Shown piece after piece: positions 44,175 through 54,937 of a stretch of 61,820 nucleotides of DNA. The DNA comes from Sphingomonas echinoides (GTDB lineage: Bacteria; Pseudomonadota; Alphaproteobacteria; Sphingomonadales; Sphingomonadaceae). Location: positions 1 to 61,820 of the forward strand of contig NZ_JAPYKK010000025.1 of assembly GCF_029623395.1 (NCBI RefSeq), in the 5' to 3' direction. A program made the translations under genes and the position numbers. How positions within the stretch are numbered: position 1 is the first letter of the stretch; every line of letters starts with the position of its first letter. The notes under the pieces were generated by a model. It did no database searches, was not told where the DNA came from, and worked only from the letters and a program-made list of their open reading frames with translations.

Positions 44175-46166
44175 ATGATTACAACGGTGTTCAAATCGGC
44201 GTTCTTGTTGGCCAGCGTATCCAGTCTGGCGGTGCCCGCGGATGCGGTGCAGGAACAGCTCGGCTGGGGGCGCGCGACGCAAATCCTGACCGGCACCAAT
44301 GCGTCGAATGTCGCGATCGCGACATCGATCGCGGAGTGGAAGGCGTTGCAAAGCCCGGGATACGGCTTCGATCGCTACGCGACCTTCCTCGTGGCGCATC
44401 CCGGCTGGCCCAACGAAATGGCGTTGCGCCGCCTGGCGGAGCGCGCACTCGAGACTCCGGGCTGGTCCCCGGCGAACGCCGTCGCCTTCTTCCGCCGCTT
44501 CCCGCCGCTCAGCGGGACGAGCCGCACGCGCTATGCCGATGCGCTGGCCGCCACCGGCGCGCGCGCCGAAGCCAATGCCGCCGCGCGCGCAGCCTGGATT
44601 TCCGGAACGATCTCGCCGGTCGACGAGGCGCGGATCCAGGCGTTCTATCCCGGGGCGCTGAGCCAGGCGGATCAGGACGCCCGGATGGACATGCTGCTGT
44701 GGCTCAACTCGACGCTCGCCGCGCAGCGCCAGATCGGCCTCACCAGCCCGGCGCGTCGCCCGATCTTCGAGGCCCGGCTCGCCTTCCGTACCAACGCGCC
44801 CGATGCGTCCGATCGGGCCGCCGCGACGCAGGCGATCGGCGGCGCGGACCCCGGCTGGATCGCGGATCGCGCGAGCTGGTTCCGCTTCAGCGGCGCCTCG
44901 AACAGTGCGCGGGCCACACTGGCGCAGCGCCTGCCGCTGGCGACCGTTCCGGCGAGCCCCGAACAATGGTTCGAGACGCTGCTGACCAACGCCCGCGCTG
45001 CCGCCAACGACGGACAGATCGCGGTCGCCTATGACATCGCGCGTCGGGTCGACGATGCGTATCCTGCGGGAACCGACGTCAGCACGCGCCCCTATGGCGA
45101 GCGCGACGACTATACCAGTCTCGTCTGGCTCGCCGGACAGGCGGTGATGAAGCAGATGAACCGCCCGGCCGATGCGACCGGGCTGTTCCTGCGCTATGCC
45201 AACGCGTCGCGCACCTCGACGACGCAGTCCAAGGGCTTCTATTGGGCAGGCCGCGCGGCCGAAGCCGCGGGACGCCGCGCCGAAGCCAATGGATATTACA
45301 CGCGCGCCGCCGGGTTTCGCGACTTGTTCTACGGCCAGCTTGCGATCGAACGGCTCGGCCAGACGCTGACCGCGCCCGGCACCGCGACGCTGCGCCCGGT
45401 CGATGCCGCGACCCGCGCGAAATTCTATGCCCGCGAAACGGTGCGGGCCGCGCAATATCTCGGCACGACCGGCGCCTGGGCGGACCAGACCGCGTTCATT
45501 CGCCAGATCGCCGCCGATGCCACGACCGACAGCGACCATGTCCTCGCGTCCGAAATCTCGCGCACGCTCGGCCGTCCGGACCTGGGCGTGATGGTCGGGC
45601 GGAGTGCGTTGCAGAACGGTCTCAGCGAATATTCGACCGTCGGCTTCCCGAGCGTCAAGGTGCCCGTGTCGAGCCAGGACGACTGGACGATGATCCACGC
45701 GATCGCGCGGCAGGAAAGCCAGTTCGATCGCGCCGCGGTCAGCCACGCGGGTGCGCGCGGGCTGATGCAGTTGATGCCCGGCACCGCGCGCGAAACCGCG
45801 GGCAAGATCGGCCTGTCCTACGATCCGTCCGCACTGACCACCGACACCGATTACAACATCATGGTCGGGTCGAGCTATTTCCGGAAGATCTTTGGCCTGT
45901 TCGGCAGTTATCCGCTCGCGGTTGCCGCCTATAACGCCGGGCCGGGCAACGTGAACAAATGGCTCCGCGCGAATGGGGATCCGCGGATGGCGGGTGGCCC
46001 CGACATGATCGACTGGATCGAGGCGATCCCGATCTACGAGACCAAGAATTACGTTCAGCGCGTGCTCGAGAATGCGGTGGTCTATGACCTGATGAATCCC
46101 TCGCGCGCGCGCTCGTCCGGTCCGAACCGGATCAGCTGGTATCTGGGCAAACGCACGCCGGGCTGA
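44175..46166 (+). CDS. soluble lytic murein transglycosylase
   Basis: A 663-residue protein with a signal peptide (about 1-24, ending VPADA). The long N-terminal superhelical domain (about 30-490) is Ala-rich and repeat-like, as in Slt70. The C-terminal catalytic domain (about 500-630) has the active-site Glu in IARQESQFDRAAVS, then ARGLMQLMPGTARETA and AVAAYNAGPGNVNKWL. It cleaves the beta-1,4 bond of peptidoglycan with 1,6-anhydroMurNAc formation. GreB follows 6 bases downstream, suggesting co-transcription. Confidence 0.93.
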   Translation: MITTVFKSAFLLASVSSLAVPADAVQEQLGWGRATQILTGTNASNVAIATSIAEWKALQSPGYGFDRYATFLVAHPGWPNEMALRRLAERALETPGWSPANAVAFFRRFPPLSGTSRTRYADALAATGARAEANAAARAAWISGTISPVDEARIQAFYPGALSQADQDARMDMLLWLNSTLAAQRQIGLTSPARRPIFEARLAFRTNAPDASDRAAATQAIGGADPGWIADRASWFRFSGASNSARATLAQRLPLATVPASPEQWFETLLTNARAAANDGQIAVAYDIARRVDDAYPAGTDVSTRPYGERDDYTSLVWLAGQAVMKQMNRPADATGLFLRYANASRTSTTQSKGFYWAGRAAEAAGRRAEANGYYTRAAGFRDLFYGQLAIERLGQTLTAPGTATLRPVDAATRAKFYARETVRAAQYLGTTGAWADQTAFIRQIAADATTDSDHVLASEISRTLGRPDLGVMVGRSALQNGLSEYSTVGFPSVKVPVSSQDDWTMIHAIARQESQFDRAAVSHAGARGLMQLMPGTARETAGKIGLSYDPSALTTDTDYNIMVGSSYFRKIFGLFGSYPLAVAAYNAGPGNVNKWLRANGDPRMAGGPDMIDWIEAIPIYETKNYVQRVLENAVVYDLMNPSRARSSGPNRISWYLGKRTPG

Positions 46167-46172
46167 CACGCG

Positions 46173-46679
46173 ATGGATCGTCCCAATTACATCACCCCGG
46201 CGGGCTATGCCGTGCTTAGCGCGGAATATCGGCAGTTGCTCGGCGAGGAGCGGCCCAAGCTCGTCGACGTCATTTCCTGGGCGGCGGGGAATGGCGATCG
46301 CTCTGAGAACGGCGACTATATCTACGGGCGCAAGCGCTTACGCGAGATCGACCGGCGGCTCGGCTTCCTCGCGCGGCGGATGAAGGCGGCCAAGGTGGTC
46401 GATCCGGCCGCGCAGCCCGACCGGACGCGCGTGTGGTTTGGCGCGACCGTGACGATCGCCGACGAGGAGGACGAACACCGCGTGCTGACGCTGGTCGGCG
46501 ACGACGAAACCGACGCCACGGCGGGCCGGATCGGCTGGAACGCGCCGATCGCGCGCGCCTTGCGCGGGGCGGCGGTCGGCGACGTCCGGCGCGTGGCCTT
46601 GCCCGCCGGGGAGCGAGAGTATGAGGTCATGACGATCGCCTACCCCGCCGCCCGCGCGCCTTCCGTCGCCGACGGATAA
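46173..46679 (+). CDS. greB: transcription elongation factor GreB
   Basis: A 168-residue protein. The N-terminal coiled coil contains SENGDYIYGRKRLREIDRRLGFLARRMKAA, the GreB pattern (the acidic tip and tyrosines of GreB). The C-terminal domain has FGATVTIADEEDEHRVLTLVGDDETDATAGRIGW and ALRGAAVGDVRRVALPAGEREYEV. It rescues backtracked RNA polymerase by activating transcript cleavage. The separate GreA-like protein at 9656-10117 has a different N-terminus. Confidence 0.93.
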   Translation: MDRPNYITPAGYAVLSAEYRQLLGEERPKLVDVISWAAGNGDRSENGDYIYGRKRLREIDRRLGFLARRMKAAKVVDPAAQPDRTRVWFGATVTIADEEDEHRVLTLVGDDETDATAGRIGWNAPIARALRGAAVGDVRRVALPAGEREYEVMTIAYPAARAPSVADG

Positions 46680-46783
46680 GGGTTGGGTAGTGGCGCGATG
46701 TCGTGCCAAAGTACGAGATGCGCCGCTTACCCGCAGCGGTTAACGATTTCGATCCCGAGTGACGTGTTCGAATCGAGTGAGTA

Positions 46784-47062
46784 ATGATGGCGATGCAACG
46801 CGTATTCGTGAGCGGCAGGGTCCAGAACGTGGGGTTCCGCGACTGGACCGTGCGTCGGGCGAGTGAGCTCGACCTGACCGGTTGGGTTCGCAATCGCACC
46901 GATGGCCGGGTCGAGATCCTGGTCGTCGGGGACGACGCGACCGCGGCGCAACTGGTGGCGCTGTGCCATGAAGGCCCGCCGACCGCGCGCGTCGATCATG
47001 TCGCGGTCGAAGTGGCGGACGAACGGCCGCCCAAGGGCTTTACCAAGCGCTTTACGGCGTAA
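46784..47062 (+). CDS. acyP: acylphosphatase
   Basis: A 92-residue protein. The catalytic Arg is in SGRVQNVGFRDWTVRRA and the catalytic Asn in GWVRNRTDGRVEIL, matching the acylphosphatase fold, which hydrolyses carboxyl-phosphate mixed anhydrides such as acetyl phosphate. ATG at 46784, 46787 or 46793 is possible; none has a strong ribosome-binding site. It lies 104 bases after greB on the same strand and is convergent with ettA. Confidence 0.9.
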   Translation: MMAMQRVFVSGRVQNVGFRDWTVRRASELDLTGWVRNRTDGRVEILVVGDDATAAQLVALCHEGPPTARVDHVAVEVADERPPKGFTKRFTA

Positions 47063-47109
47063 GGCTGTGCGCAGGAGAGCGCGGCACGATGCCGCGCTCT
47101 CTTGGCCGA

Positions 47110-48789
<1,680 letters not shown>

Positions 48790-48985
48790 AGCCGATGATG
48801 CTCCGTTCACATGAGGCTGAAATTGATGGATTGCATGTAGCGAGCATGCGGCGGATTGGCAACGTGGCCGCCCGTGGATACGGTGGCGTCACGACGCGGG
48901 GGGCGTCACGAACCGGACGGAAGATCCGCGCGCGTCCTGTCTCCTGCACGCACCCTAGCCGCCGGCGCTGTCGGCCCGGCCAATC

Positions 48986-49013
48986 CCAGCCTTCCAAGGC
49001 CAGCCTTCCAAGG
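48986..49013 (+). repeat. 14-bp tandem duplication at the ribosome-binding site
   Basis: CCAGCCTTCCAAGG occurs twice head to tail (48986-48999, 49000-49013). The second copy supplies the AAGGAG ribosome-binding site 9 bases before the ATG of the M28 peptidase. Confidence 0.75.
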
Positions 49014-49024
49014 AGTGTCTCTGC

Positions 49025-50431
49025 ATGACCATCCGTTCGCTGTTTCTCGCGTCGACGTTGCTGGCCACCCTTTCCTCTCCCGCGATCGCGCAGCGCGCCA
49101 TGCCCACGGCGGTCGCGCCCGATGCCGCCGTTGCTTCGATCCGCGACAAGGCGCTGCAGGACGACGTCGCCTATGACATCGTCTGCGGGCTGACGACCGA
49201 GATCGGCCCGCGTCCGGATGGCTCCCCCGCCGAGGAACGCGCGCGGCAATGGGCGGTGGTCAAGTTGAGGGCGCTCGGCTTTCAGAACGTGCGGATCGAA
49301 CCCTATGAACTGAAGAACGTGTGGATTCGCGGCATCGAGACCGCCGAAGTCGTCGCCCCCTTCCCGCAGCCACTGCGGCTGACCGCGCTTGGCAACTCGG
49401 GCGCGACTCCGGCCAAGGGACTGACGCTGCCGGTGGTCTATTTCCCCAGCTTTAACGATCTGCTCCTCGCGCCCGCGGGTAGCCTGAAGGGCAAGATCGC
49501 GTTCGTATCGAACAGCATGCAGCCGACGCAGGACGGCTCAAGCTACGGCAGCCAGGGCGGCGCACGCTTCCTCGGGCCGAATGTCGCCGCGACCAAGGGT
49601 GCCGCCGCGATCGTGATCCGCTCGATCGGGACCGATCATGGCCGCGGGCCGCATGCGGGGACGACCAACTTCGCACCCGGCGTCACCCCGATCCCCGCTG
49701 CCGCGTTGTCGGTCGCGGATGCGGAAAATCTCGAACGCATGTTCAAGACTGGCAAGCCGGTGTCGCTGCACCTCACGCTGACGCCGACCGTCGTGCCCAG
49801 CCGGACCTCGGGTAACGTCATCGCCGAAGTCCCCGGCTCCGATCCATCTGCGGGGATCGTCCTGATCGGCGGGCATCTCGACAGTTGGGATCTGGGCACC
49901 GGCGCGATCGATGATGGCGCAGGCGTCGCGATCACAGCCGCCGCCGCGAAGCACCTCATGACGGCAGGCACGCCGCGTCGCACGATCCGCGTCGTCTGGT
50001 TCGGCGACGAGGAAACCGGCGGCTTCGGCGGCGCCGCTTATGCCAAGGCGCATGCGACCGAGCAGCATACGATCGCCGCCGAATCCGATTTCGGCGCGGA
50101 TCGCGTCTGGCGTTTCGAAACCAACCTGCCCGCCAGCGCCAAGCCGGTGGCCGACCGCCTCGCAGTAGCGCTTGCACCAATCGGCGTGGTGCGCGGCGCG
50201 GACACGGCGCACGGCGGGACCGATGTGGAGGCGACGCTGGCGCTCGGCGGCGGCGGGATCGACCTCAACCAGTCGGGGCTGCGGTATTTCGATTACCACC
50301 ATACGCCCGAAGACACGCTCGACCTGATCGACCCAGCGCAGTTGCGGCAGAACGTCGCGGCCTGGGCGACGATGCTGGCGGTCGTCGCCAATGCGCCAGA
50401 GACGATCGGACCGGTCGGTGCGACGAAGTGA
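49025..50431 (+). CDS. M28 family metallopeptidase
   Basis: A 468-residue exported protein with signal peptide (about 1-23, ending AIAQ). A protease-associated domain lies between about 100 and 260. The M28 zinc sites are visible: His and Asp in IGGHLDSWDLG, bridging Asp in GAIDDGAGVAI, catalytic Glu pair in FGDEETGGFGG, Asp in AESDFGADR and His in YHHTPEDTLDLI. It is an aminopeptidase or carboxypeptidase of the PSMA/aminopeptidase Q type acting in the periplasm. Strong AAGGAG site. Confidence 0.92.
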   Translation: MTIRSLFLASTLLATLSSPAIAQRAMPTAVAPDAAVASIRDKALQDDVAYDIVCGLTTEIGPRPDGSPAEERARQWAVVKLRALGFQNVRIEPYELKNVWIRGIETAEVVAPFPQPLRLTALGNSGATPAKGLTLPVVYFPSFNDLLLAPAGSLKGKIAFVSNSMQPTQDGSSYGSQGGARFLGPNVAATKGAAAIVIRSIGTDHGRGPHAGTTNFAPGVTPIPAAALSVADAENLERMFKTGKPVSLHLTLTPTVVPSRTSGNVIAEVPGSDPSAGIVLIGGHLDSWDLGTGAIDDGAGVAITAAAAKHLMTAGTPRRTIRVVWFGDEETGGFGGAAYAKAHATEQHTIAAESDFGADRVWRFETNLPASAKPVADRLAVALAPIGVVRGADTAHGGTDVEATLALGGGGIDLNQSGLRYFDYHHTPEDTLDLIDPAQLRQNVAAWATMLAVVANAPETIGPVGATK

Positions 50432-50582
50432 TCTCCACTCGTCGCAAATATGGCTGAAACGTGGCAGCTTCGTATCAAAACGCGGGATTGCGGATTGACG
50501 CACCGCAGCGACCCGTTATGCCACGGGTCTTCGCGGCGGCACCTGTCACCGTGAAATGCCTTATTTGCTTGGGAGCAATTGC

Positions 50583-50849
50583 ATGAAGAAGACCGCCCTT
50601 GTTCTCGTCGCCGCCGGCCTGGTTTCGCTCGCCGCCTGCAACAAGAACCCAGAAGCTGCTGCGATCGAGAACAATGCTGACATGGTTGCCGACGCAGTCG
50701 ACAACAACGCAGCGATGATCGACGACATGGCTGCCAACACGTCGAACGCTACGGCTTCGGCAGTCTTGGACAACAAGGCCGATGCGATGAAGGACCAGGC
50801 GGACAACATCCGCGCCGAGGGCGACGCCAAGGCCGACAACGTTCAGTAA
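50583..50849 (+). CDS. small lipoprotein, Asn/Ala/Asp-rich
   Basis: An 88-residue protein from ATG 50583. The signal peptide ends in the lipobox LAAC with Cys19 as the lipidation site. The mature part is strongly acidic and repetitive (AAAIENNADMVADAVDNNAAMIDDMAANTSN ... ADAMKDQADNIRAEGDAKADNVQ in blocks), with an Asp/Ala/Asn heptad-like pattern suggesting a helical coil. Function unknown. GGGAGCAATT precedes the ATG and a textbook terminator follows the stop. Confidence 0.85.
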   Translation: MKKTALVLVAAGLVSLAACNKNPEAAAIENNADMVADAVDNNAAMIDDMAANTSNATASAVLDNKADAMKDQADNIRAEGDAKADNVQ

Positions 50850-50888
50850 GAACGTTGGCGCCGGGCCGTTGCTCGGACGCTTCGAGAA

Positions 50889-50921
50889 GGGCGCTACCGC
50901 ATCGCGGTGGCGCCCTTTTTC
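50889..50921 (+). terminator. intrinsic terminator of the small lipoprotein gene
   Basis: GGGCGCTACCGC (50889-50900) pairs with GCGGTGGCGCCC (50904-50915) around a 3-base loop, with one G-U pair, followed by TTTTT and then CG. It lies 40 bases after the stop codon. Confidence 0.9.
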
Positions 50922-50971
50922 GTGTTCGCACTGCAGCATGATTGGCGGCGGGGCGCAGTGCCCGTCTAAAC

Positions 50972-51604
50972 CTATCCTGCTGGAATGCGCGCGATCATCG
51001 CGTCGAGCGCAGCGAGCCGCAGCGCGATCCCTGCACGATACGGTGCTTCCGCTGGGGTCAGCGCAAGCGCCCGCGCCCAATAGCGGCGACCCTGGCGGAA
51101 ATCGCCCGACTGCACATACGCCAGCCCTTCGAAGAAGGGCGGCGCCGGATGCTCGGGCGCAAGCCGCGTCGCCTGGTCGAACGCGAGTTTCGCCGCTGGC
51201 GACACCGCGCCCCCGTCATGCTGCGCGATCGCCGTGCCGAGCCCGGTCCACAGCGTCAGGCTGCGCGGATAGGCGTTCGCCCCCATCAACACCACGCGCG
51301 CGCCACTATCCCGGCTGCCGCCGCGCATCAGCGCGTCCGATGCGATGAGATACGCGCCGTCTCCGCTGAACCGCCCGAGCATCTGGTCGCGCAACTCAGT
51401 GACTTGCGGATAGACCACGACCGGCTCGACGTCGCGCTCCACCGGATGCCCGGACAAGCCGGCATGCTCCTGCAGCGCATAGCCCGTCGCGCCCAGCATC
51501 AACGCCGCGCCGACCGTGGTCCACAACGTCCGCGCGACGCCCGCGACCCACAGCGCGCCGAAGATCGCGACCCCGCACAGCACCAACATGACCCAACCGC
51601 TCAC
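50972..51604 (-). CDS. TPR-like membrane protein
   Basis: From GTG 51604 the protein has 210 residues; ATG at 51589 is an alternative start. Two N-terminal membrane helices (about 1-43) precede a helical repeat region (about 90-200) with TPR-like units (LTLWTGLGTAIAQHDGGAVS and AKLAFDQATRLAPEHPAPPFFEGLAYVQSGDFRQGRRYWARAL in blocks). The overall plan resembles the C-terminal TPR domain of cytochrome c maturation factor CcmI/CycH, but no ccm genes are next to it. It is divergent from the HAD phosphatase gene. Confidence 0.65.
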   Translation of the reverse strand: MSGWVMLVLCGVAIFGALWVAGVARTLWTTVGAALMLGATGYALQEHAGLSGHPVERDVEPVVVYPQVTELRDQMLGRFSGDGAYLIASDALMRGGSRDSGARVVLMGANAYPRSLTLWTGLGTAIAQHDGGAVSPAAKLAFDQATRLAPEHPAPPFFEGLAYVQSGDFRQGRRYWARALALTPAEAPYRAGIALRLAALDAMIARIPAG

Positions 51605-51717
51605 GCGCGTGCTTCCGAACCTGTACCCATCCCCCGACCATGCGCGCGATCCATGCTATGGGCAACCGCAAGCGCCCGCTGCGCGTTGCCGCTTCGCTCT
51701 CCTCTCAGGATATTTTC

Positions 51718-52464
51718 ATGAAGAAACTCATTGCGTTCGACCTCGATGGCACCCTCGCCGAAAGCAAGCAGCGGATTGGTGCGCCGATGGCGGCGCTGCT
51801 GAAGGATCTGCTCGCGGTCGCGCGGGTGGCGGTCATCTCCGGGGGCGATTGGCCGCAATTCGAAACGCAGGTGGTGGACGCGCTTCCGGCGGGGACACGC
51901 CGCGAACACCTGTTCATCATGCCGACGACCGGGACCAAGCTGTACCGCTTCGACCAGGACACGTGGACCAAGGTCTATGCCGACGTCTTCGCGCCCGAGG
52001 AGCGTGACCATATCCTGGAAGCGCTCGACACGGCCGTGCGCGACGCGGGCTCAGCCGATGAGCGGACCTGGGGCGAGCGAGTCGAGGATCGCGGGAGCCA
52101 GATCACCTTTTCCGGGCTCGGCCAGCAGGCGCCGCTCGATGCGAAGAAGGCGTGGGATCCCGATTTCGCCAAGCGCAAGGCGATGCAAGTCACCCTGCGC
52201 AAGGCCTTGCCGGACCTGTCGGTGAACATTGGCGGATCGACCTCGCTCGACATCACGCACAAGGACATCGACAAGGCCTATGCGATGCGCCGTCTGGCCG
52301 AAGAGTCCGGGATTGCCACCGAAGACATGCTGTTTCTCGGCGACGCGATCTACCCCGGCGGCAATGACGATGCGGTGCGCGCGGCGGGGATGGACACGAT
52401 CGCGGTGCGGGACGTGGAAGACACGATGACGGCCGTGCGCGCGATCATCGCCTGCCTGAAGTAG
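51718..52464 (+). CDS. HAD-IIB phosphatase, phosphomannomutase/sucrose-phosphatase-like
   Basis: From ATG 51718 the protein has 248 residues. Motif I is FDLDGTLAESK (Asp8, Asp10), Thr/Ser motif II is in VISGGDW, Lys in motif III near KDIDKAYAMRR and Asp in motif IV FLGDAIYPGGNDDAV. The inserted C2 cap domain (about 85-180) places it in subclass IIB, which includes phosphomannomutase-like and sugar-phosphate phosphatases. Substrate unknown; no sugar pathway genes are adjacent. Confidence 0.85.
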   Translation: MKKLIAFDLDGTLAESKQRIGAPMAALLKDLLAVARVAVISGGDWPQFETQVVDALPAGTRREHLFIMPTTGTKLYRFDQDTWTKVYADVFAPEERDHILEALDTAVRDAGSADERTWGERVEDRGSQITFSGLGQQAPLDAKKAWDPDFAKRKAMQVTLRKALPDLSVNIGGSTSLDITHKDIDKAYAMRRLAEESGIATEDMLFLGDAIYPGGNDDAVRAAGMDTIAVRDVEDTMTAVRAIIACLK

Positions 52465-52517
52465 AAGCTATTGAACGGTCCGCTTCCCCGGCGTTCACCG
52501 GGGAGCGAACCAAACCT

Positions 52518-53570
52518 TTACGCGCGCCCGATCAGCTTGCGGGCCATCGCATCGGCGACGTCGGATGCCGGTGCGCCCGACCGCTCGCTCTCGTCCCAGA
52601 TCGCGACGAGCCGGTCCGGAATGCGCGTGATGCGCGATTCGACCTCGGCCTGATCGCCGTGCCCGAGATATTCGAGCCCGACGTTGATGATCCCGCCCGC
52701 GTTGATGACGTAATCCGGGGCGTAGAGGATCCCGCGCTCCTGCAACGTCGTGCCTTCGGCCTGCGTCGCGAGCTGGTTGTTCGCGCCGCCTGCGATGATC
52801 TTGGTCTTGAGCGCGTCGATCGACTCGGGCGTCAGGATCGCGCCGAGCGCGTTCGGGCTGACGATATCGGCTTCGGTCGACAGGATCGCGTTTGCCGGGA
52901 CGGTGGTGCTACCGAGTTCCTCGGCGAGCGCCTGCGCGCGCCCGGCATTGACGTCCGACAAGGTCAACCGCGCACCGTCCTTGGCCAGCAACCGCGCGAG
53001 ACCGCCGCCGACGCTGCCGACACCCTGGATCGCCACGTGGACGCCGCGCATGTCGTCCGCACCGAGGCCGCGCTTCGCCGCTGCCTTGACGCCAAGGTAC
53101 ACGCCCATCGCCGTATACGGCCCGGGATCGCCGCCTGCGCTGCCCGCCGCCACGGGAAGCCCCGAGACGTGCTTGGTCATCGTTGCGATCGTCTTCATGC
53201 TTGCTTCGGACATGCCGACGTCTTCCGCCGTCACATAGCGACCGCCGAGCGATTCGACCGCGCGACCGAACGCCTCGAGCTGCGCCTGGGTGATCGTGTC
53301 GCCCGGGTTCGCCGCGAGGACGACGCCCTTGCCGCCGCCCATCGGGAGATCGGCCATGGCGTTCTTGAAGCTCATCCCGCGCGACAGGCGCAACGCATCG
53401 GTAATGGCGCGCTCATGATCGGCGTAATGCCAGAACCGGACGCCGCCGGCGGCTGGCCCGAGAGCAGTGGAGTGGACCGCGATGACCGCCCGAAGGCCGC
53501 TGGCCGGATCGGTGAAGAGATGGACGCCTTCATGGTCGTCGAAATCGGGGAAGCCCCAGCCGGTGGTCAA
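52518..53570 (-). CDS. Glu/Leu/Phe/Val dehydrogenase (leucine dehydrogenase type)
   Basis: From TTG 53570, preceded by AGGA 8 bases upstream, the protein has 350 residues and ends at TGA 52518. The longer reading frame to 53639 would run through tRNA-His and is not coding there. The substrate domain has the catalytic Lys in NAMADLPMGGGKGVV and TAEDVGMSEASM. The NAD-binding domain has IQGVGSVGGGLARLL and NNQLA. The enzyme oxidatively deaminates branched-chain amino acids to 2-oxo acids. Confidence 0.9.
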   Translation of the reverse strand: MTTGWGFPDFDDHEGVHLFTDPASGLRAVIAVHSTALGPAAGGVRFWHYADHERAITDALRLSRGMSFKNAMADLPMGGGKGVVLAANPGDTITQAQLEAFGRAVESLGGRYVTAEDVGMSEASMKTIATMTKHVSGLPVAAGSAGGDPGPYTAMGVYLGVKAAAKRGLGADDMRGVHVAIQGVGSVGGGLARLLAKDGARLTLSDVNAGRAQALAEELGSTTVPANAILSTEADIVSPNALGAILTPESIDALKTKIIAGGANNQLATQAEGTTLQERGILYAPDYVINAGGIINVGLEYLGHGDQAEVESRITRIPDRLVAIWDESERSGAPASDVADAMARKLIGRA

Positions 53571-53596
53571 AGCGAATTCCTGGCTGCTAGAAAGAA

Positions 53597-53674
53597 TGGG
53601 GCGACCGACGGGACTTGAACCCGCAACATCCGGCATCACAAGCCGACGCTCTAACCAATTGAACTACGATCGCC
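53597..53674 (-). tRNA. tRNA-His (GTG anticodon)
   Basis: A 78-base cloverleaf on the minus strand. The acceptor pairs GCGATCG with CGGTCGC, the anticodon loop is TTGTGAT (anticodon GTG, reads His codons CAC/CAU) in a stem TCGGC/GCCGG, and the T arm is GCGGG/TTCAAGT/CCCGT. The extra 5' G-1 is genomically encoded, pairs with C73, and CCA is encoded. It sits between gspN and the leucine dehydrogenase. Confidence 0.95.
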
Positions 53675-53726
53675 GCAGAGTGAGCGCCCCTAGCGGGACT
53701 GGGGGCCCAGCGTCAAGAATGCTCGT

Positions 53727-54464
53727 TCACAAATTCCCGTCAATCGTGAGCAAATGCCCCTTCGCGGTCGGGCGGAAGCCGCCCAGCTCGAGGTTCTGCG
53801 CGACCGTCGGGTCGGTCGGGCGAACGGTAAGCTGCGCGGAGAACCGCCCGTTCTGCCACAGCCGAAGGTCGATCCGCTCGGTTCCCGCCTGGCTGACGAG
53901 CGGGAGCAGCACGGCTCCGGCGTCGCACCGTGCGGTGCCCGAAAGCCCCTGCCCCAAGGCGATTCCCGCAATATCGCCGCTCAGGACGGCCTTCACCCGG
54001 CCCTCCGCGGTCTCGCAATTCCCGTCGCGGTAGCGAACGCTGACGTCGTCCAGGTCGATCCCGGTTACCGGCAACGGCGCGAACACGTTTCCGGCGGGAA
54101 GGCCCGCGGTCATGTCGTCGATCCCGACGGCATGGCGCGACACGCTGATCGCCCCGCGAATCGCCCGCGCCGCGGTGGACGAATCGGTCGTGGATTGCCC
54201 AGCGACGTCGATTCGCGCGCGCCCGACCGCCAGCGGCCAGGGCGACACGCGCGCGCTGAGATCGCCCAGCGCGATCGGCCCGACTCGTGCCTCGCGCAGA
54301 CCGCCGAACCACACGCTCCCGGTCGCCTCGCGCGCGGCGAAATGCGACTGATCGAGATCGAACCAGCCGAGCACCAGCCGCAATGGCAGCAGCACGAGCA
54401 GCGCCAGGACGAACACCGCGCCGAACAGCGCGACCGGCGGGGTGCGGAGGCGGAACCGGCTCAT
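53727..54464 (-). CDS. gspN: type II secretion system protein N
   Basis: A 245-residue protein with one N-terminal membrane helix (about 9-33) and a periplasmic beta-rich domain. SVWFGGLREARVGPIALGDLSARVSPWPL and LAVGRARIDV match the GspN family. Its exact role in the secreton is unresolved. Its ATG lies in an overlap with gspM (stop at 54461), and it is the last gene of the operon before tRNA-His. Confidence 0.9.
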   Translation of the reverse strand: MSRFRLRTPPVALFGAVFVLALLVLLPLRLVLGWFDLDQSHFAAREATGSVWFGGLREARVGPIALGDLSARVSPWPLAVGRARIDVAGQSTTDSSTAARAIRGAISVSRHAVGIDDMTAGLPAGNVFAPLPVTGIDLDDVSVRYRDGNCETAEGRVKAVLSGDIAGIALGQGLSGTARCDAGAVLLPLVSQAGTERIDLRLWQNGRFSAQLTVRPTDPTVAQNLELGGFRPTAKGHLLTIDGNL

Positions 54465-54937
54465 TGTCCGCGGGCCCGGAGCGTGAGCTGCGCGGCGACG
54501 GTGCGGTCGCCATTATCGGTCGTGGTCAGTTGCTCGACGAGGATGCCGGATGCCTCCAGATCCGCGACCCAGCCGGTCAGCGCCCCCGGTCGCGCGGAGG
54601 CGATCGCGATCGCGACTCGGTCGCTGCCCTGCGGCGTCACCGTCGCCAGCGCGAACCCGGCGTCGTTCGCGCGCGCGCGGATCACCGACTCGATTGGCTC
54701 CTGAAGCGGTGCGATCCGGTCGGCCTGCGCGGCCTTGACCGCGTCGACCCGGACTTGCGTCTCGCCGAGCGCGATCACGTCAGTCGCGTGGCGGCCCCGT
54801 TCGGATTCGAGGATATCGTTGAGCGGAACGATCAGCAGATACGCGACCGCGAGGATCGCGATGACGGCGCCGCCAAGCACGAGCCGCTGTTCGCGTTGCG
54901 TGCGAGCGCGATACCACAGGAGCAGGCGGTCGGTCAT
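54461..54937 (-). CDS. gspM: type II secretion system protein M
   Basis: A 158-residue protein from ATG 54937. The short cytoplasmic N-terminus (TDRLLLWYRARTQREQR) is followed by one membrane helix (about 20-38), and the periplasmic domain has the ferredoxin-like fold of GspM (IRARANDAGFALATVTPQGSDRVAIAIASARPGALTGWVADLE). GspM pairs with GspL in the inner-membrane platform. Start overlaps the gspL stop as ATGA. Confidence 0.92.
   Translation of the reverse strand: MTDRLLLWYRARTQREQRLVLGGAVIAILAVAYLLIVPLNDILESERGRHATDVIALGETQVRVDAVKAAQADRIAPLQEPIESVIRARANDAGFALATVTPQGSDRVAIAIASARPGALTGWVADLEASGILVEQLTTTDNGDRTVAAQLTLRARGQ

Noticed and set aside
44124..46169. A 681-codon minus-strand frame opposite the lytic transglycosylase
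   Set aside because: Arg/Gly/Ala-rich shadow; the transglycosylase has signal peptide and catalytic motif.
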